Origin: Betaproteobacteria bacterium
GTDB lineage: Bacteria > Pseudomonadota > Gammaproteobacteria > Burkholderiales > UBA9220
Direction of reading: 5' to 3'
Assembly: GCA_003519965.1 (NCBI GenBank)
Contig: DOVS01000246.1
Location: 1 to 11,605, forward strand
DNA length: 11,605 nucleotides
Both the position numbers and the translations under genes were made by a program. The notes below the pieces were generated by a model that worked only from the letters and a program-made list of their open reading frames with translations, was not told the DNA's origin and made no database searches. How positions within the stretch are numbered: the first letter of the stretch is position 1; each line of letters opens with the position of its first letter. Positions 1-6,886 of the stretch are shown here, piece after piece.

Positions 1-1
1 G

Positions 2-82
2 CCGGTGGCGGGGCAAACGGCCGTGTATCTCGCACTGCTGGCCGCCGCCGCCCTATTCGATCTTTACCGGAAAAACCTTTAG
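2..82 (+). CDS. C-terminal end of an unidentified protein (partial)
   Basis: An open frame enters from the left edge and ends at a TAG stop at 80-82, giving 26 residues. They read as an Ala/Leu-rich hydrophobic stretch followed by a short charged end, FDLYRKNL. This would fit a last transmembrane helix with a cytoplasmic basic tail, but the fragment is too short to assign a family. That the frame is coding is inferred only from its composition and its end about 160 bases before the next same-strand gene. Confidence 0.4.
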   Translation, partial: PVAGQTAVYLALLAAAALFDLYRKNL

Positions 83-240
83 CTGGCGATTGGCGATGAT
101 GGCGTACACAGGCCGGCGAATCCGTGGAAAACACACGCCCGTGCGCGGCACCGGCCGCCTCCCCGCGCCGCAAGAACCATCACAGTCTAGAAAAATTTTC
201 CAGGAGCGCTAATTTTGTTGTGCAATGATCGCGCCCAGCC

Positions 241-1053
241 ATGGAAACTCTCGGTTCAATGATACGTGAACGCCTGTCCGCCTTAAACCGCCGCCGGCGC
301 AAGCCCGCCGCACAGCGAGAACGGCCGCTCAACGCCGTTCCTCGGCCGCTGCTCGTTTTTTTGGCCGCGGCGTTCGCGCTGCAAATCGCCTGGCACGCCG
401 GACGCCCGGCGCTGACGGCAACGGCGCACGATTTTCCGCCGCCGCCGCCGCTGAATCTGCTGCGGCTCGCCAGCCTGGGCGAGCCGACGGCCCTCGCCAA
501 AGCCCTGATGCTTTACATCCAGGCGTTCGACGACCAGCCGGGCGTCAGCATTCCATTCCGCCGCCTCGATTATCCCCGGCTGGAAATCTGGCTGCGGCGC
601 GTTTTGCAACTGGATCCCCGCGGCCAATATCCGCTGCTGGCCGCCAGCCGGCTGTATGGCGAAATTCCCGATAAAGCCAAGCAGCGGCAAATGCTGCAAT
701 TCGTTTACCGCCAGTTTTTCGCCGACCCCAACCGGCGCTGGCCGTGGCTGGCCCACGCGGCGATTCTTGCCAAGTACCGGCTGCACGATCTGCCGCTGGC
801 GCGGCGATACGCCCGCGCCATCCGGCGATACGCCACCGGCCCCGGCGTGCCGCATTGGGCGCGGCAGATGGAGATTTTTATATTAGCGGACATGCATAAA
901 ATTGGCCGCGCCGAGGCGTTGCTGCGCGGGCTGCTCGCCAGCGGCGAAATCACCGATCCCCATGAGCGCCATTTCCTGACCGGACGCCTACACGCCCTGG
1001 AACGGCGCGAACCCGCCGCATCGATACCCGAAAGCAGGAACCCATCGCGCTAA
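241..1053 (+). CDS. Conserved-type hypothetical protein with one N-terminal membrane anchor
   Basis: This encodes 270 residues of unknown function. A strongly basic N-terminus (RRRRK at 17-21) precedes one hydrophobic segment at about 36-52, so the protein probably has its N-terminus inside and its bulk in the periplasm. A Pro run (66-70) follows the anchor. The rest is Arg- and Leu-rich and looks alpha-helical, with aromatic and Ala/Leu periodicity that suggests a TPR-like helical solenoid; this is inference. The segments around 123-175 (LDPRGQYPLLAASRLYG, DPNRRWPWLAHAA) resemble a betaproteobacterial conserved hypothetical family I half remember, with no known role. The start is uncertain: ATG 241 has no clear Shine-Dalgarno site, and the in-frame ATG at 259 is possible. 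The frame is supported by length and amino-acid make-up; antisense frames here look like GC shadows. Confidence 0.7.
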   Translation: METLGSMIRERLSALNRRRRKPAAQRERPLNAVPRPLLVFLAAAFALQIAWHAGRPALTATAHDFPPPPPLNLLRLASLGEPTALAKALMLYIQAFDDQPGVSIPFRRLDYPRLEIWLRRVLQLDPRGQYPLLAASRLYGEIPDKAKQRQMLQFVYRQFFADPNRRWPWLAHAAILAKYRLHDLPLARRYARAIRRYATGPGVPHWARQMEIFILADMHKIGRAEALLRGLLASGEITDPHERHFLTGRLHALERREPAASIPESRNPSR

Positions 1054-1100
1054 CGCACGGCGCCGCCCGTTAACCCATTGTCATATCCCATTGAAATAAC

Positions 1101-1129
1101 TTGAAAATATGCTACGGGTCCCCTAAAAT
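1101..1129 (+). promoter_or_regulatory. Candidate sigma70 promoter of the pilin-like gene
   Basis: TTGAAA (1101-1106) and TAAAAT (1124-1129) are separated by exactly 17 bp. Each matches the consensus hexamer at five of six positions. Transcription would start near 1136, leaving a leader of about 100 nt before the prepilin ATG at 1240. The region is visibly more AT-rich than its surroundings. No sigma54-type -24/-12 element was seen upstream of this pilin gene. Confidence 0.55.
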
Positions 1130-1147
1130 TCGAATTGAGATGTCACA

Positions 1148-1187
1148 GCGATGGCGCAGCCCGCCGGGCGATGGCGCAGCCCGCCGG
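1148..1187 (+). repeat. Perfect 20-bp tandem duplication in the pilin 5' leader
   Basis: The unit GCGATGGCGCAGCCCGCCGG occurs at 1148-1167 and again, without mismatch or gap, at 1168-1187. Each copy can form a small hairpin, GGCG pairing with CGCC around a CAGCC loop (1153-1165 and 1173-1185). Each also contains an ATG (1151 and 1171); only the second is in frame with the prepilin. The repeat lies between the predicted transcription start and the ribosome binding site. Confidence 0.9.
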
Positions 1188-1228
1188 TGTCTGGTCAACG
1201 AAAAATATCACGCGCGGGTATCGCGTTT

Positions 1229-1233
1229 GGAGG
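1229..1233 (+). promoter_or_regulatory. Ribosome binding site that fixes the prepilin start
   Basis: GGAGG lies 6 nt before the ATG at 1240. It supports that start over upstream in-frame candidates (TTG 1135, ATG 1171), which would give implausibly long pilin leader peptides. Confidence 0.75.
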
Positions 1234-1239
1234 TTTGAG

Positions 1240-1929
1240 ATGAAAGCAACGCATTCCCTGGCCGCACCCCGGCGGTCTTCTGGTTTTACCTTGGTGGAAA
1301 TGGCCATCGTGCTCGTTATTATCGGCTTGTTGTTGGGCGGCATACTGAAGGGGCAAGAGCTAATCGACAGCGCCCGAGTGCGCAACGTCGCCGACCAAAT
1401 TAACGGCATGCAGGCGGCTTTTTACGCGTTTCAGGACCGCTACCGGGCGCTGCCGGGGGATTACAGCCTGGCGACCACGAACATCAGCACCACCCAGACC
1501 GGCAACGGCAACGGCAACGGAACCATTGCGGCGGGCGAAAGCGCGCTGGCCTTCAGCCAGTTGACCGCGGCGGGCTTCATCAATTGCAGCGTATGCACCG
1601 CCACGGCGACGGCGGCGTCGACCGCGGCCAATAGCCCGGCCAACACCTTTGGCGGCGCGATGCAGATCGTCACCAATAATACGTATGCAGGCACCGCCAC
1701 CGCCCGCAACAATATCAAGAGCGGCAATCATATCCCGTCCAACGTCATGGGCGAGGTCGATCAAAAAATCGACGACGCCAATCCCAATACCGGCAGCGTC
1801 CGCTTCAGCGCCTGGAACGGCGGCGGCGGCGGACCAAACGCCGGCACCTGCACCAACGCCGGCGCGAATCCCGTCACCTGGCAGCGAGCCACGGTGGACG
1901 CCAACTGCGGCGCCGCCAATTTACTGTAA
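1240..1929 (+). CDS. Type IV pilin-like prepilin (N-methylation domain protein)
   Basis: This 229-residue protein carries a textbook prepilin signal. A 15-residue leader with basic residues ends in Gly15, followed by FTLVE (16-20) and a hydrophobic helix to about 37. Known family biology predicts cleavage after Gly15 by prepilin peptidase, methylation of Phe16, and a role for Glu20 (E5 of the mature pilin) in assembly. Residues 40-75 continue the amphipathic N-terminal helix. The remainder is low in complexity and rich in Asn, Gly, Thr and Ala, with a GN repeat at 88-93, TATATAA at 120-126 and a Gly run at 194-198. Four cysteines (116, 119, 204, 223) could form two disulfides; the 204-223 pair resembles a C-terminal pilin loop, by inference. 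It may be a pseudopilin or minor pilin. No assembly ATPase, peptidase or other pilus gene adjoins it, so the system it serves is not shown. Confidence 0.9.
   Translation: MKATHSLAAPRRSSGFTLVEMAIVLVIIGLLLGGILKGQELIDSARVRNVADQINGMQAAFYAFQDRYRALPGDYSLATTNISTTQTGNGNGNGTIAAGESALAFSQLTAAGFINCSVCTATATAASTAANSPANTFGGAMQIVTNNTYAGTATARNNIKSGNHIPSNVMGEVDQKIDDANPNTGSVRFSAWNGGGGGPNAGTCTNAGANPVTWQRATVDANCGAANLL
1501..1518 (+). repeat. In-frame hexanucleotide repeat within the pilin gene
   Basis: GGCAAC is repeated three times without error and encodes Gly-Asn three times (residues 88-93). Because the unit is six bases, gain or loss of a copy would change protein length without shifting the frame. Confidence 0.85.
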
Positions 1930-1937
1930 ACGCCAAC

Positions 1938-1961
1938 TAGCGCCGGGGCGCTAACAGCGCC
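1938..1961 (+). terminator. Three-armed inverted repeat, candidate terminator after the pilin gene
   Basis: Nine bases after the pilin stop, AGCGCC (1939-1944), GGCGCT (1947-1952) and AGCGCC (1956-1961) follow each other. The middle arm can pair perfectly with either neighbour. The second pairing gives a 6-bp GC-rich stem with an AAC loop followed by TTGTGTT, which fits a modest intrinsic terminator. The first gives a 6-7 bp stem with no T tract. The U tract is imperfect, so efficiency is uncertain. Confidence 0.5.
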
Positions 1962-2009
1962 TTGTGTTGCATTGCCTTCATGGGTGCGCTGCGCTGTCCG
2001 TAGCGGCTG

Positions 2010-2041
2010 CGCTTCCGAGAGTAGGAATATTTTCGGAAGCG
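2010..2041. repeat. Inverted repeat between the convergent pilin and antiporter genes
   Basis: CGCTTCCGA (2010-2018) and TCGGAAGCG (2033-2041) form a perfect 9-bp stem around a 14-nt AT-rich loop. It lies between two convergent genes, about 45 bases beyond the stop of the minus-strand antiporter gene. It could end transcripts or protect 3' ends from either side, but no run of T follows on either strand, so it is not called a terminator. Confidence 0.5.
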
Positions 2042-2085
2042 GGGAATTTGCGCCATGCATTCCGCCAGGCGGGCGCCCGGCTCGC

Positions 2086-4056
2086 CTATCCTTGCAGCAG
2101 CCTGACTTCCGCGGCCGCTAAATTTTCCGGCGCTCCCATGATGACGACCACGTCGCCCGCCTCCAGCCGGGTCTCCGACGATGGTTCGAGCGCGCGGATG
2201 TTACGCCGCCGCACCGCCGACACCTCCACCAGCAGCCCGTCCAAATCCAATTCGGCCAACGTCTTGCCGACCGCCGCCGCGCGCTCGTTTAGCATCACGG
2301 TGTAAAGGCGGGGCTGGGCGCGGTCGTTCAATTCGGCGTCCTGATCACTGACCCCGCGGAAAAATCCGCGCAGCAGACCGTAGCGCGCCTCGAGCACCAC
2401 CCGCACCCGCCGCACCACCCGCGCCAGGGGCACGCCAAGCAACATCAGGGTATGGGAAGCCAGCATCAGGCTGCCCTCCAGCACTTCCGGCACCACTTCG
2501 GCCGCGCCCGCGGTCTTCAGCTTGTCGAGATCGGTGTCATCCATGGTGCGAACGACTACCGGCAATTCGGGGCGCAGTTCCTGAGTATGATGCAGAATTT
2601 TCAAGGCCGACGGCGGATCGGCGTAGGTCACCACGACCGCGCGCGCGCGGTTCAAGCCGGCCGCCATCAAGACTTCACGCCGCCCGGCGTCGCCGTACAC
2701 CACGCTTTCTCCCGCCGCCGCCGCCGCTTTCACCCGCTGCGGGTCGAGATCGAGCGCGATGAAGGCGATCGATTCCTGCTCCAGCAAACGGGCGAGACTT
2801 TGACCGCTGCGGCCATAACCGCACAAGATCACGTGATCGTCGGCGGCGACGCTCTTAACCGCGATTTCGTGCAGCTCCAGCGCGCGGTTGGCCCACTCCC
2901 GTCCACTCAAGTAGTGGGCGATCCGCGCATTGTGGTGAATCAGAAAAGGCGCGGCGAGCATCGACAGCACCATGGACGCCAACACCACTTGCAACATGGG
3001 GAACGCCACCAAATTTAGTTGCCCCGCCTGCGCCAGCAGCACAAAACCGAACTCCCCCGCCTGCGCCAGCGCCAGGCCGGTGCGCAGCGACACGGCGGTA
3101 TCGTTGCCGAACAATCGCGCCAGTCCTGTCACCAGCAACATTTTCCCGCCTAGCAGACCGATCAGCAACAGGGCGACCCACAGGAAATTAGCCGCCACGA
3201 CGTGCATGTTCAGCATCATGCCGATGGTGACGAAAAATAATCCCAGCAGCACATCGCGGAACGGCTGAATATCCGCTTCCACTTGGTAACGGTATTCGGT
3301 TTCGGAAATCAGCATGCCCGCGACGAACGCACCCAGCGCCAGCGACAAGCCGCTAACCGCCGTCAGCCAGGCTAGCCCCAGCGTCACGAGCAGCACGTTC
3401 AGCATGAACAGTTCCCGCGACTTGTGGCGCGCGACCCAATGGAACCAGGGACGCATTAGCTTTTGCCCGAAATACAGCAGCAAGGCTAGGAACAGCGCCG
3501 CTTTAACCAGCGCCAGCCCCAATGCCAGCGCGGTTTCCTCCCCCGGCGACGCCAGTGCGGGCACCAAGATTAACAAGGGCACCACCGCCAGATCCTGAAA
3601 GAGCAATACGCCAATGATCTGACGGCCGTGACGGGTGTGCAGTTCGATTTTTTCCGCGAGCATTTTGCTGACGATCGCGGTGGACGACATGGCCAACGCG
3701 CCGCCCAGCACGACCCCGCTGCGCCAGTCCATGCCGACCGCTAACGCGCCGCCCAGCACAAGCAATAACGCCAACGCCACTTGCGACGCGCCTAGACCGA
3801 ACACCACGCCGCGCATCGCCTTGAGCTGCGGCAGGCTAAATTCCAGGCCGACGCTGAACATGAGAAAAACAACGCCGAATTCGGCAAGGTAATGGGTTTG
3901 CTCGGTTTCCGGCAGCCATCCCAAACTATGCGGGCCGATGACGATACCCACCAATAAGTAGGCGAGCAAGGGCGGCAACCGGAAGGAGCGAAATAACGCC
4001 ACCACCAGCACGGATGCGGCGAGTAAAATCAGAACAAGCTGTAATGTGGTGTGCAT
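2086..4056 (-). CDS. CPA2-family monovalent cation:proton antiporter (KefB/KefC/YbaL-like)
   Basis: This is a 656-residue inner-membrane protein. Residues ~1-375 form a Na+/H+ exchanger domain of about 12 hydrophobic helices, with the QD pair in LLFQDLAVVPLL (Q154, D155) typical of this family and the conserved stretch GAFVAGMLISETEYRYQ near 242-258. Residues ~405-525 form a TrkA-N/RCK nucleotide-binding domain with the glycine motif GYGRSG (413-418) and an acidic residue at the end of the next strand (about D436). Residues ~580-650 match a TrkA-C domain. The family exchanges K+ or Na+ for H+ under control of bound nucleotide or, in KefB/C, glutathione adducts; the ion and ligand here are not shown. 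I chose ATG 4056; TTG 4071 would add five residues, and neither has a strong ribosome binding site. The gene is divergent from kdsD, as commonly seen in betaproteobacteria. Confidence 0.93.
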   Translation of the reverse strand: MHTTLQLVLILLAASVLVVALFRSFRLPPLLAYLLVGIVIGPHSLGWLPETEQTHYLAEFGVVFLMFSVGLEFSLPQLKAMRGVVFGLGASQVALALLLVLGGALAVGMDWRSGVVLGGALAMSSTAIVSKMLAEKIELHTRHGRQIIGVLLFQDLAVVPLLILVPALASPGEETALALGLALVKAALFLALLLYFGQKLMRPWFHWVARHKSRELFMLNVLLVTLGLAWLTAVSGLSLALGAFVAGMLISETEYRYQVEADIQPFRDVLLGLFFVTIGMMLNMHVVAANFLWVALLLIGLLGGKMLLVTGLARLFGNDTAVSLRTGLALAQAGEFGFVLLAQAGQLNLVAFPMLQVVLASMVLSMLAAPFLIHHNARIAHYLSGREWANRALELHEIAVKSVAADDHVILCGYGRSGQSLARLLEQESIAFIALDLDPQRVKAAAAAGESVVYGDAGRREVLMAAGLNRARAVVVTYADPPSALKILHHTQELRPELPVVVRTMDDTDLDKLKTAGAAEVVPEVLEGSLMLASHTLMLLGVPLARVVRRVRVVLEARYGLLRGFFRGVSDQDAELNDRAQPRLYTVMLNERAAAVGKTLAELDLDGLLVEVSAVRRRNIRALEPSSETRLEAGDVVVIMGAPENLAAAEVRLLQG

Positions 4057-4180
4057 CGCGTCGGTGGCCAACCTGATGAAGTCGCTAGCGGAATCCTAAC
4101 ACAGCTGACGAGGAAAACCGGTGACAACGCCTGGCGCGGCGCCGACGAATAAATAACGGCCATCTGATATACTGGCGCCC
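4057..4180. other. Divergent intergenic region between the antiporter gene and kdsD
   Basis: These 124 bases must hold the start signals for both directions. Toward kdsD there is an extended -10 (listed separately). Toward the antiporter only weak elements are visible: TTGTCA (4122-4127, minus strand) and TAGGAT (4093-4098, minus strand), whose 23-bp spacing is too wide for a normal promoter. A small interrupted palindrome, GGCGC-G-GCGCC, lies at 4133-4143; its role, if any, is unknown. Confidence 0.4.
4165..4173 (+). promoter_or_regulatory. Candidate extended -10 promoter of the kdsD operon
   Basis: TGATATACT contains the TGn extension and TATACT (4168-4173), five of six matches to TATAAT. 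The region 17 bp upstream has no good -35, which an extended -10 can tolerate. Transcription would start around 4180, at or within a base or two of the kdsD ATG (4181), giving a leaderless or nearly leaderless mRNA. The call is by eye only. Confidence 0.45.
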
Positions 4181-5173
4181 ATGAATAGAGAGCAATTGCC
4201 ATTGCATCCCGAGAAGGCGCTGGCGCTAGCCAAGCAAGTGCTATTGATCGAGGCGCAAGCCGTGGAAACGCTGGCCGGCCGGCTGAACGCCGATTTTGTG
4301 GCGGCGCTGACGCTGATTCGGTCCGCTCCCGGGCGGATCGTCGTGAGCGGCATGGGAAAATCCGGTCATATCGCCAGAAAAATCGCCGCGACCCTGGCGA
4401 GCACCGGCACTCCCGCCTTCTTCGTCCACCCCGGCGAGGCAAGCCACGGCGATCTGGGCATGATTACCCGTGACGACGTGGTTATCGCCTTATCCTATTC
4501 CGGCGAAAGTCCCGAGCTTCAGGCGATCGTGCCGCTCATCAAACGCAAGGGGGCTAAGCTCATCACCATGACCGGCAATGCGCGGTCTTCTCTATCGCGG
4601 GAAGCCGACGTGCGCCTGGACGCCAGCGTGGCGCGCGAAGCTTGTCCCTTGGGTCTAGCGCCGACCGCCAGCACCACCGCGGCGCTGGCGCTGGGCGACG
4701 CGTTGGCCGTCGCCCTACTCGACGCCCATGGGTTCAGCTCTAACGATTTCGCGCTCTCCCATCCCGGCGGCGCGCTGGGACGCCGCCTGCTGGTGCATGT
4801 CGCCGATGTCATGCGCACAGGCGACGCGCTACCCAAAGTGCCGCCCGGCGTCACTTTAGCCGAGGCGCTGTTGGAAATCTCCAGCAAGGGACTGGGAATG
4901 ACCGCGATTATCGATGCGAACGATCGTCTCGTCGGCGTATTCACCGACGGCGATTTACGCCGGGTATTCGCCAAACCGGTCGATATCCACACCACCGCCA
5001 TCGACCAGGTCATGACCGCGAATCCCCGAACAATCACCGCGGATAAGTTGGCGGTGGAGGCGGTGCAACGCATGGAGCGGCATCAAGTCAACGGCTTGCT
5101 GGTGGTGGATGAGCGACACCGGCTAACCGGTGCGCTGAATATGCATGACCTGCTGCGTGCCGGCATCGTCTAA
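4181..5173 (+). CDS. kdsD: D-arabinose 5-phosphate isomerase
   Basis: This 330-residue protein interconverts D-ribulose 5-phosphate and D-arabinose 5-phosphate, the first step toward Kdo for LPS. Residues ~35-200 form a SIS sugar-isomerase domain with SGMGKSGH (56-63) and SYSGES (105-110). Residues shown to matter in E. coli KdsD (K59, E111, E152, H193) correspond by position to K60, E112, E153 and H194 here. Two CBS domains follow (about 207-265 and 277-328), the second ending in a typical GALNMHDLLRAGIV. Length matches the family (about 328). It leads a plus-strand cluster, with kdsC 14 bases downstream. The KdsD paralogue GutQ has the same domains, but the kdsC/lpt neighbourhood favours kdsD. 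No Shine-Dalgarno site precedes the ATG; see the candidate promoter just upstream. Confidence 0.96.
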   Translation: MNREQLPLHPEKALALAKQVLLIEAQAVETLAGRLNADFVAALTLIRSAPGRIVVSGMGKSGHIARKIAATLASTGTPAFFVHPGEASHGDLGMITRDDVVIALSYSGESPELQAIVPLIKRKGAKLITMTGNARSSLSREADVRLDASVAREACPLGLAPTASTTAALALGDALAVALLDAHGFSSNDFALSHPGGALGRRLLVHVADVMRTGDALPKVPPGVTLAEALLEISSKGLGMTAIIDANDRLVGVFTDGDLRRVFAKPVDIHTTAIDQVMTANPRTITADKLAVEAVQRMERHQVNGLLVVDERHRLTGALNMHDLLRAGIV

Positions 5174-5187
5174 CGAAACGAAATCCG

Positions 5188-5712
5188 ATGAACGCGGCGC
5201 TGGAGCGGGCAAAACGAATTCAGTTGATGATTTTCGACGTCGACGGCGTGATGACCGACGGCGCGCTATACATGGGGGATGACGGTCAGGAATACAAAGC
5301 ATTCAACTCCCTCGACGGTCAGGGGATGAAGATGCTGAAGGCCAGTGGGGTCGCGCTTGCTATTATTACTGGCCGTAGTTCACAGGTGGTCGCGCTGCGC
5401 GCCGCGAACATCGGCGTCTCCCATCTCTACCAAGGCGTCGACGACAAACTGGCGGTTTACCGGCGGCTGTTGGACGATCTCGAACTCATCCCCGAGGCGG
5501 CGGCGTATATGGGAGACGATGTCGTCGACTTGCCCGTCATGCGCCGCTGCGGCCTGGCCATTACCGTTCCCGCCGCGCCGGCGCCGGTGCCGGCGCACGC
5601 CCACTATGTCACCGCATTGGGCGGCGGCCGCGGCGCGGTGAGAGAGGCGTGCGAACTCGTCATGCGCGCCCAAGGAACGTTCGACGCCGTCTTGGCGCAT
5701 TATTTGGAATGA
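5188..5712 (+). CDS. kdsC: 3-deoxy-D-manno-octulosonate 8-phosphate phosphatase
   Basis: This 174-residue enzyme removes phosphate from Kdo 8-phosphate to give free Kdo, two steps after KdsD (KdsA acts between them and is not in the window). It is a capless C0-type HAD phosphatase. Motif I is FDVDGVMTDG (nucleophile D17, acid/base D19), motif II is IITGRSS (T61), the motif III lysine is K87, and motif IV is MGDDVVDLPVM (D110, D111, D114). The C-terminal GGGRGAVREACELVM is the conserved tail that in homologous tetramers reaches toward the neighbouring active site. Its length is typical. Its last codon overlaps the lptC start in an ATGA arrangement, suggesting coupled translation. Confidence 0.96.
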   Translation: MNAALERAKRIQLMIFDVDGVMTDGALYMGDDGQEYKAFNSLDGQGMKMLKASGVALAIITGRSSQVVALRAANIGVSHLYQGVDDKLAVYRRLLDDLELIPEAAAYMGDDVVDLPVMRRCGLAITVPAAPAPVPAHAHYVTALGGGRGAVREACELVMRAQGTFDAVLAHYLE

Positions 5713-6284
5713 AAAACTATTTCACCCACTGGTTTCCTCTGCTGCTGCTGGTATTGATCGCGGCGCTGAGTTACTGGCTGGAAGGCACCCTCGGCTTCCT
5801 CGGCCAGCATGCGAATAAGCCGATGCGCCACGATCCCGACTTTATCGTGGAACATTTCTCCACCACCCGCATGGGGCCGGACGGTACGCCTTTTTATGTC
5901 TTGTACGCCGACAAAATGGTGCATTACCCCGATGACGACACCACGCTCCTCACCAATCCTCGCTTTTCCCGCGTCGAACACGGAAAATCGCCACTGCGAA
6001 TTACCGCCCGCCAGGGCAAGCTCTCGCCTAACGGTAAGGATATTTACCTCCACCATCACGTGCGCGTGGTGCGAGAGCCTTTCGACGGCCGTCAACAAAT
6101 CACGGTCACCACCAGTTATCTGCATATTATCCCCGATAAGGACTTAGCCATGACCCGCAAACCGGTCACCATCCGTAGCGCAAATTCCGTTATTACCGCC
6201 GTTGGCTTACAATTAAACAATAAGACTCAGGTATTGAAGCTATTCTCGGACGTCAAAGGCCGTTTCGAGCACGCTAAATCTTAA
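5709..6284 (+). CDS. lptC: LPS export system protein LptC
   Basis: This 191-residue bitopic inner-membrane protein joins the LptBFG transporter to the periplasmic LptA bridge and passes LPS on. One hydrophobic helix (about 8-24) follows a short N-terminus. The periplasmic part then carries the characteristic N-terminal region HDPDFIVEHFSTTRMG (41-56) and a beta-rich LptC/OstA-like fold with alternating residues, for example ITARQGKL and DIYLHHHVRVV. The start at 5709 overlaps the kdsC stop by 4 bp (ATGA) and puts the membrane helix at the very N-terminus, as expected. An upstream in-frame start at 5649 would add 20 Arg-rich residues read inside kdsC and is rejected. lptF and lptG are not in the window; they usually lie elsewhere. 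Confidence 0.93.
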   Translation: MKNYFTHWFPLLLLVLIAALSYWLEGTLGFLGQHANKPMRHDPDFIVEHFSTTRMGPDGTPFYVLYADKMVHYPDDDTTLLTNPRFSRVEHGKSPLRITARQGKLSPNGKDIYLHHHVRVVREPFDGRQQITVTTSYLHIIPDKDLAMTRKPVTIRSANSVITAVGLQLNNKTQVLKLFSDVKGRFEHAKS

Positions 6285-6298
6285 CGTTGGTGAATTTC

Positions 6299-6886
6299 AT
6301 GGGAAAAACGAAACGGCCCGCTGTTCGCATGCGCATTCTTCTGTTGGTTAGCTGTTGCCTATTGGGTGTCGCCAGCGTTCATGCGGAAAAAGCCGACCGG
6401 AACAAACCGGTTTATATCGAGTCCGATACGGCAACGACCAACGAAGCGCAGCACGTGACGACTTTCACCGGTCACGTGGTGCTCACCCAGGGTACGCTGG
6501 TGATTAAAGCGAACAAGCTGGTCGTGCACCAGGACGCCGATGGCTTCAAGGATGGCGTCGCTTACGGCGACCCCGCCCATTTCCGGCAAAAACGGGATGG
6601 TGTGAACGAGTATGTCAACGGCTATGGCCAGCGCATCCAGTACGATCAGCGCCAGGACACGCTGCAGCTCTTCACGCATGCCCGCATGATACGCGGCCAA
6701 GACGATGTGCGCGGCGACTATATCTCTTACGATGGGAAAACCGAGTTTTTCCAAGTGCTGGGCGGCGGCCAGACGACAAGCGGCCAGGGCCGGGTTCATG
6801 CAGTTATTATGCCGAAAAAGAAAACAGGCGGCGGCCAAGCCGTCACGCCTGGCGGCGCGGTTAATCCCACACCGAGCACGCCATGA
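6299..6886 (+). CDS. lptA: LPS transport periplasmic protein LptA
   Basis: This 195-residue periplasmic protein oligomerises into the bridge that guides LPS from LptC to the outer-membrane LptDE. A signal peptide is visible: basic residues 3-12, hydrophobic core about 13-26, and a likely cleavage after VHA (27-29). Residues ~37-150 form the OstA/LptA beta-jellyroll with typical phrases such as [31 protein letters not shown] and [13 protein letters not shown]. The C-terminal ~30 residues are a Lys, Gly and Pro-rich tail. I chose ATG 6299 because GGTGA (6289-6293) sits 5 nt before it; TTG 6287 and GTG 6290 are in-frame alternatives, and ATG 6329 would still leave a shortened signal peptide. The stop overlaps the lptB start (ATGA). 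Confidence 0.92.
   Translation: MGKTKRPAVRMRILLLVSCCLLGVASVHAEKADRNKPVYIESDTATTNEAQHVTTFTGHVVLTQGTLVIKANKLVVHQDADGFKDGVAYGDPAHFRQKRDGVNEYVNGYGQRIQYDQRQDTLQLFTHARMIRGQDDVRGDYISYDGKTEFFQVLGGGQTTSGQGRVHAVIMPKKKTGGGQAVTPGGAVNPTPSTP

Noticed and set aside
283..855. Long open frame on the minus strand opposite the 241-1053 gene (190 codons)
   Set aside because: It is Arg/Gln-rich with no recognisable motif and lies wholly antisense to a better-supported gene; typical of GC-rich shadow frames.
1135..1239. N-terminal extension of the prepilin from TTG 1135 or ATG 1171
   Set aside because: It would make a pilin leader of 38-50 residues and read through the 20-bp duplication; GGAGG before ATG 1240 gives a normal 15-residue leader.
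2452..3018. Plus-strand open frame of 188 codons inside the antiporter gene
   Set aside because: It is His/Arg/Gln-rich with no motif, and the opposite strand encodes a complete CPA2 antiporter with intact domains over the same bases.
4122..4127. TTGTCA on the minus strand as a -35 for the antiporter gene
   Set aside because: The nearest plausible -10 (TAGGAT, 4093-4098) is 23 bp away, outside the usual 16-18.
4519..5073. Minus-strand open frame of 184 codons opposite kdsD
   Set aside because: It is Ser/Ala/Arg-rich shadow sequence; kdsD is full length with all catalytic positions conserved.
5649..5708. Upstream start for lptC adding 20 residues
   Set aside because: The added part is Arg-rich sequence read out of frame within kdsC; ATG 5709 overlaps the kdsC stop and begins directly before the membrane helix.
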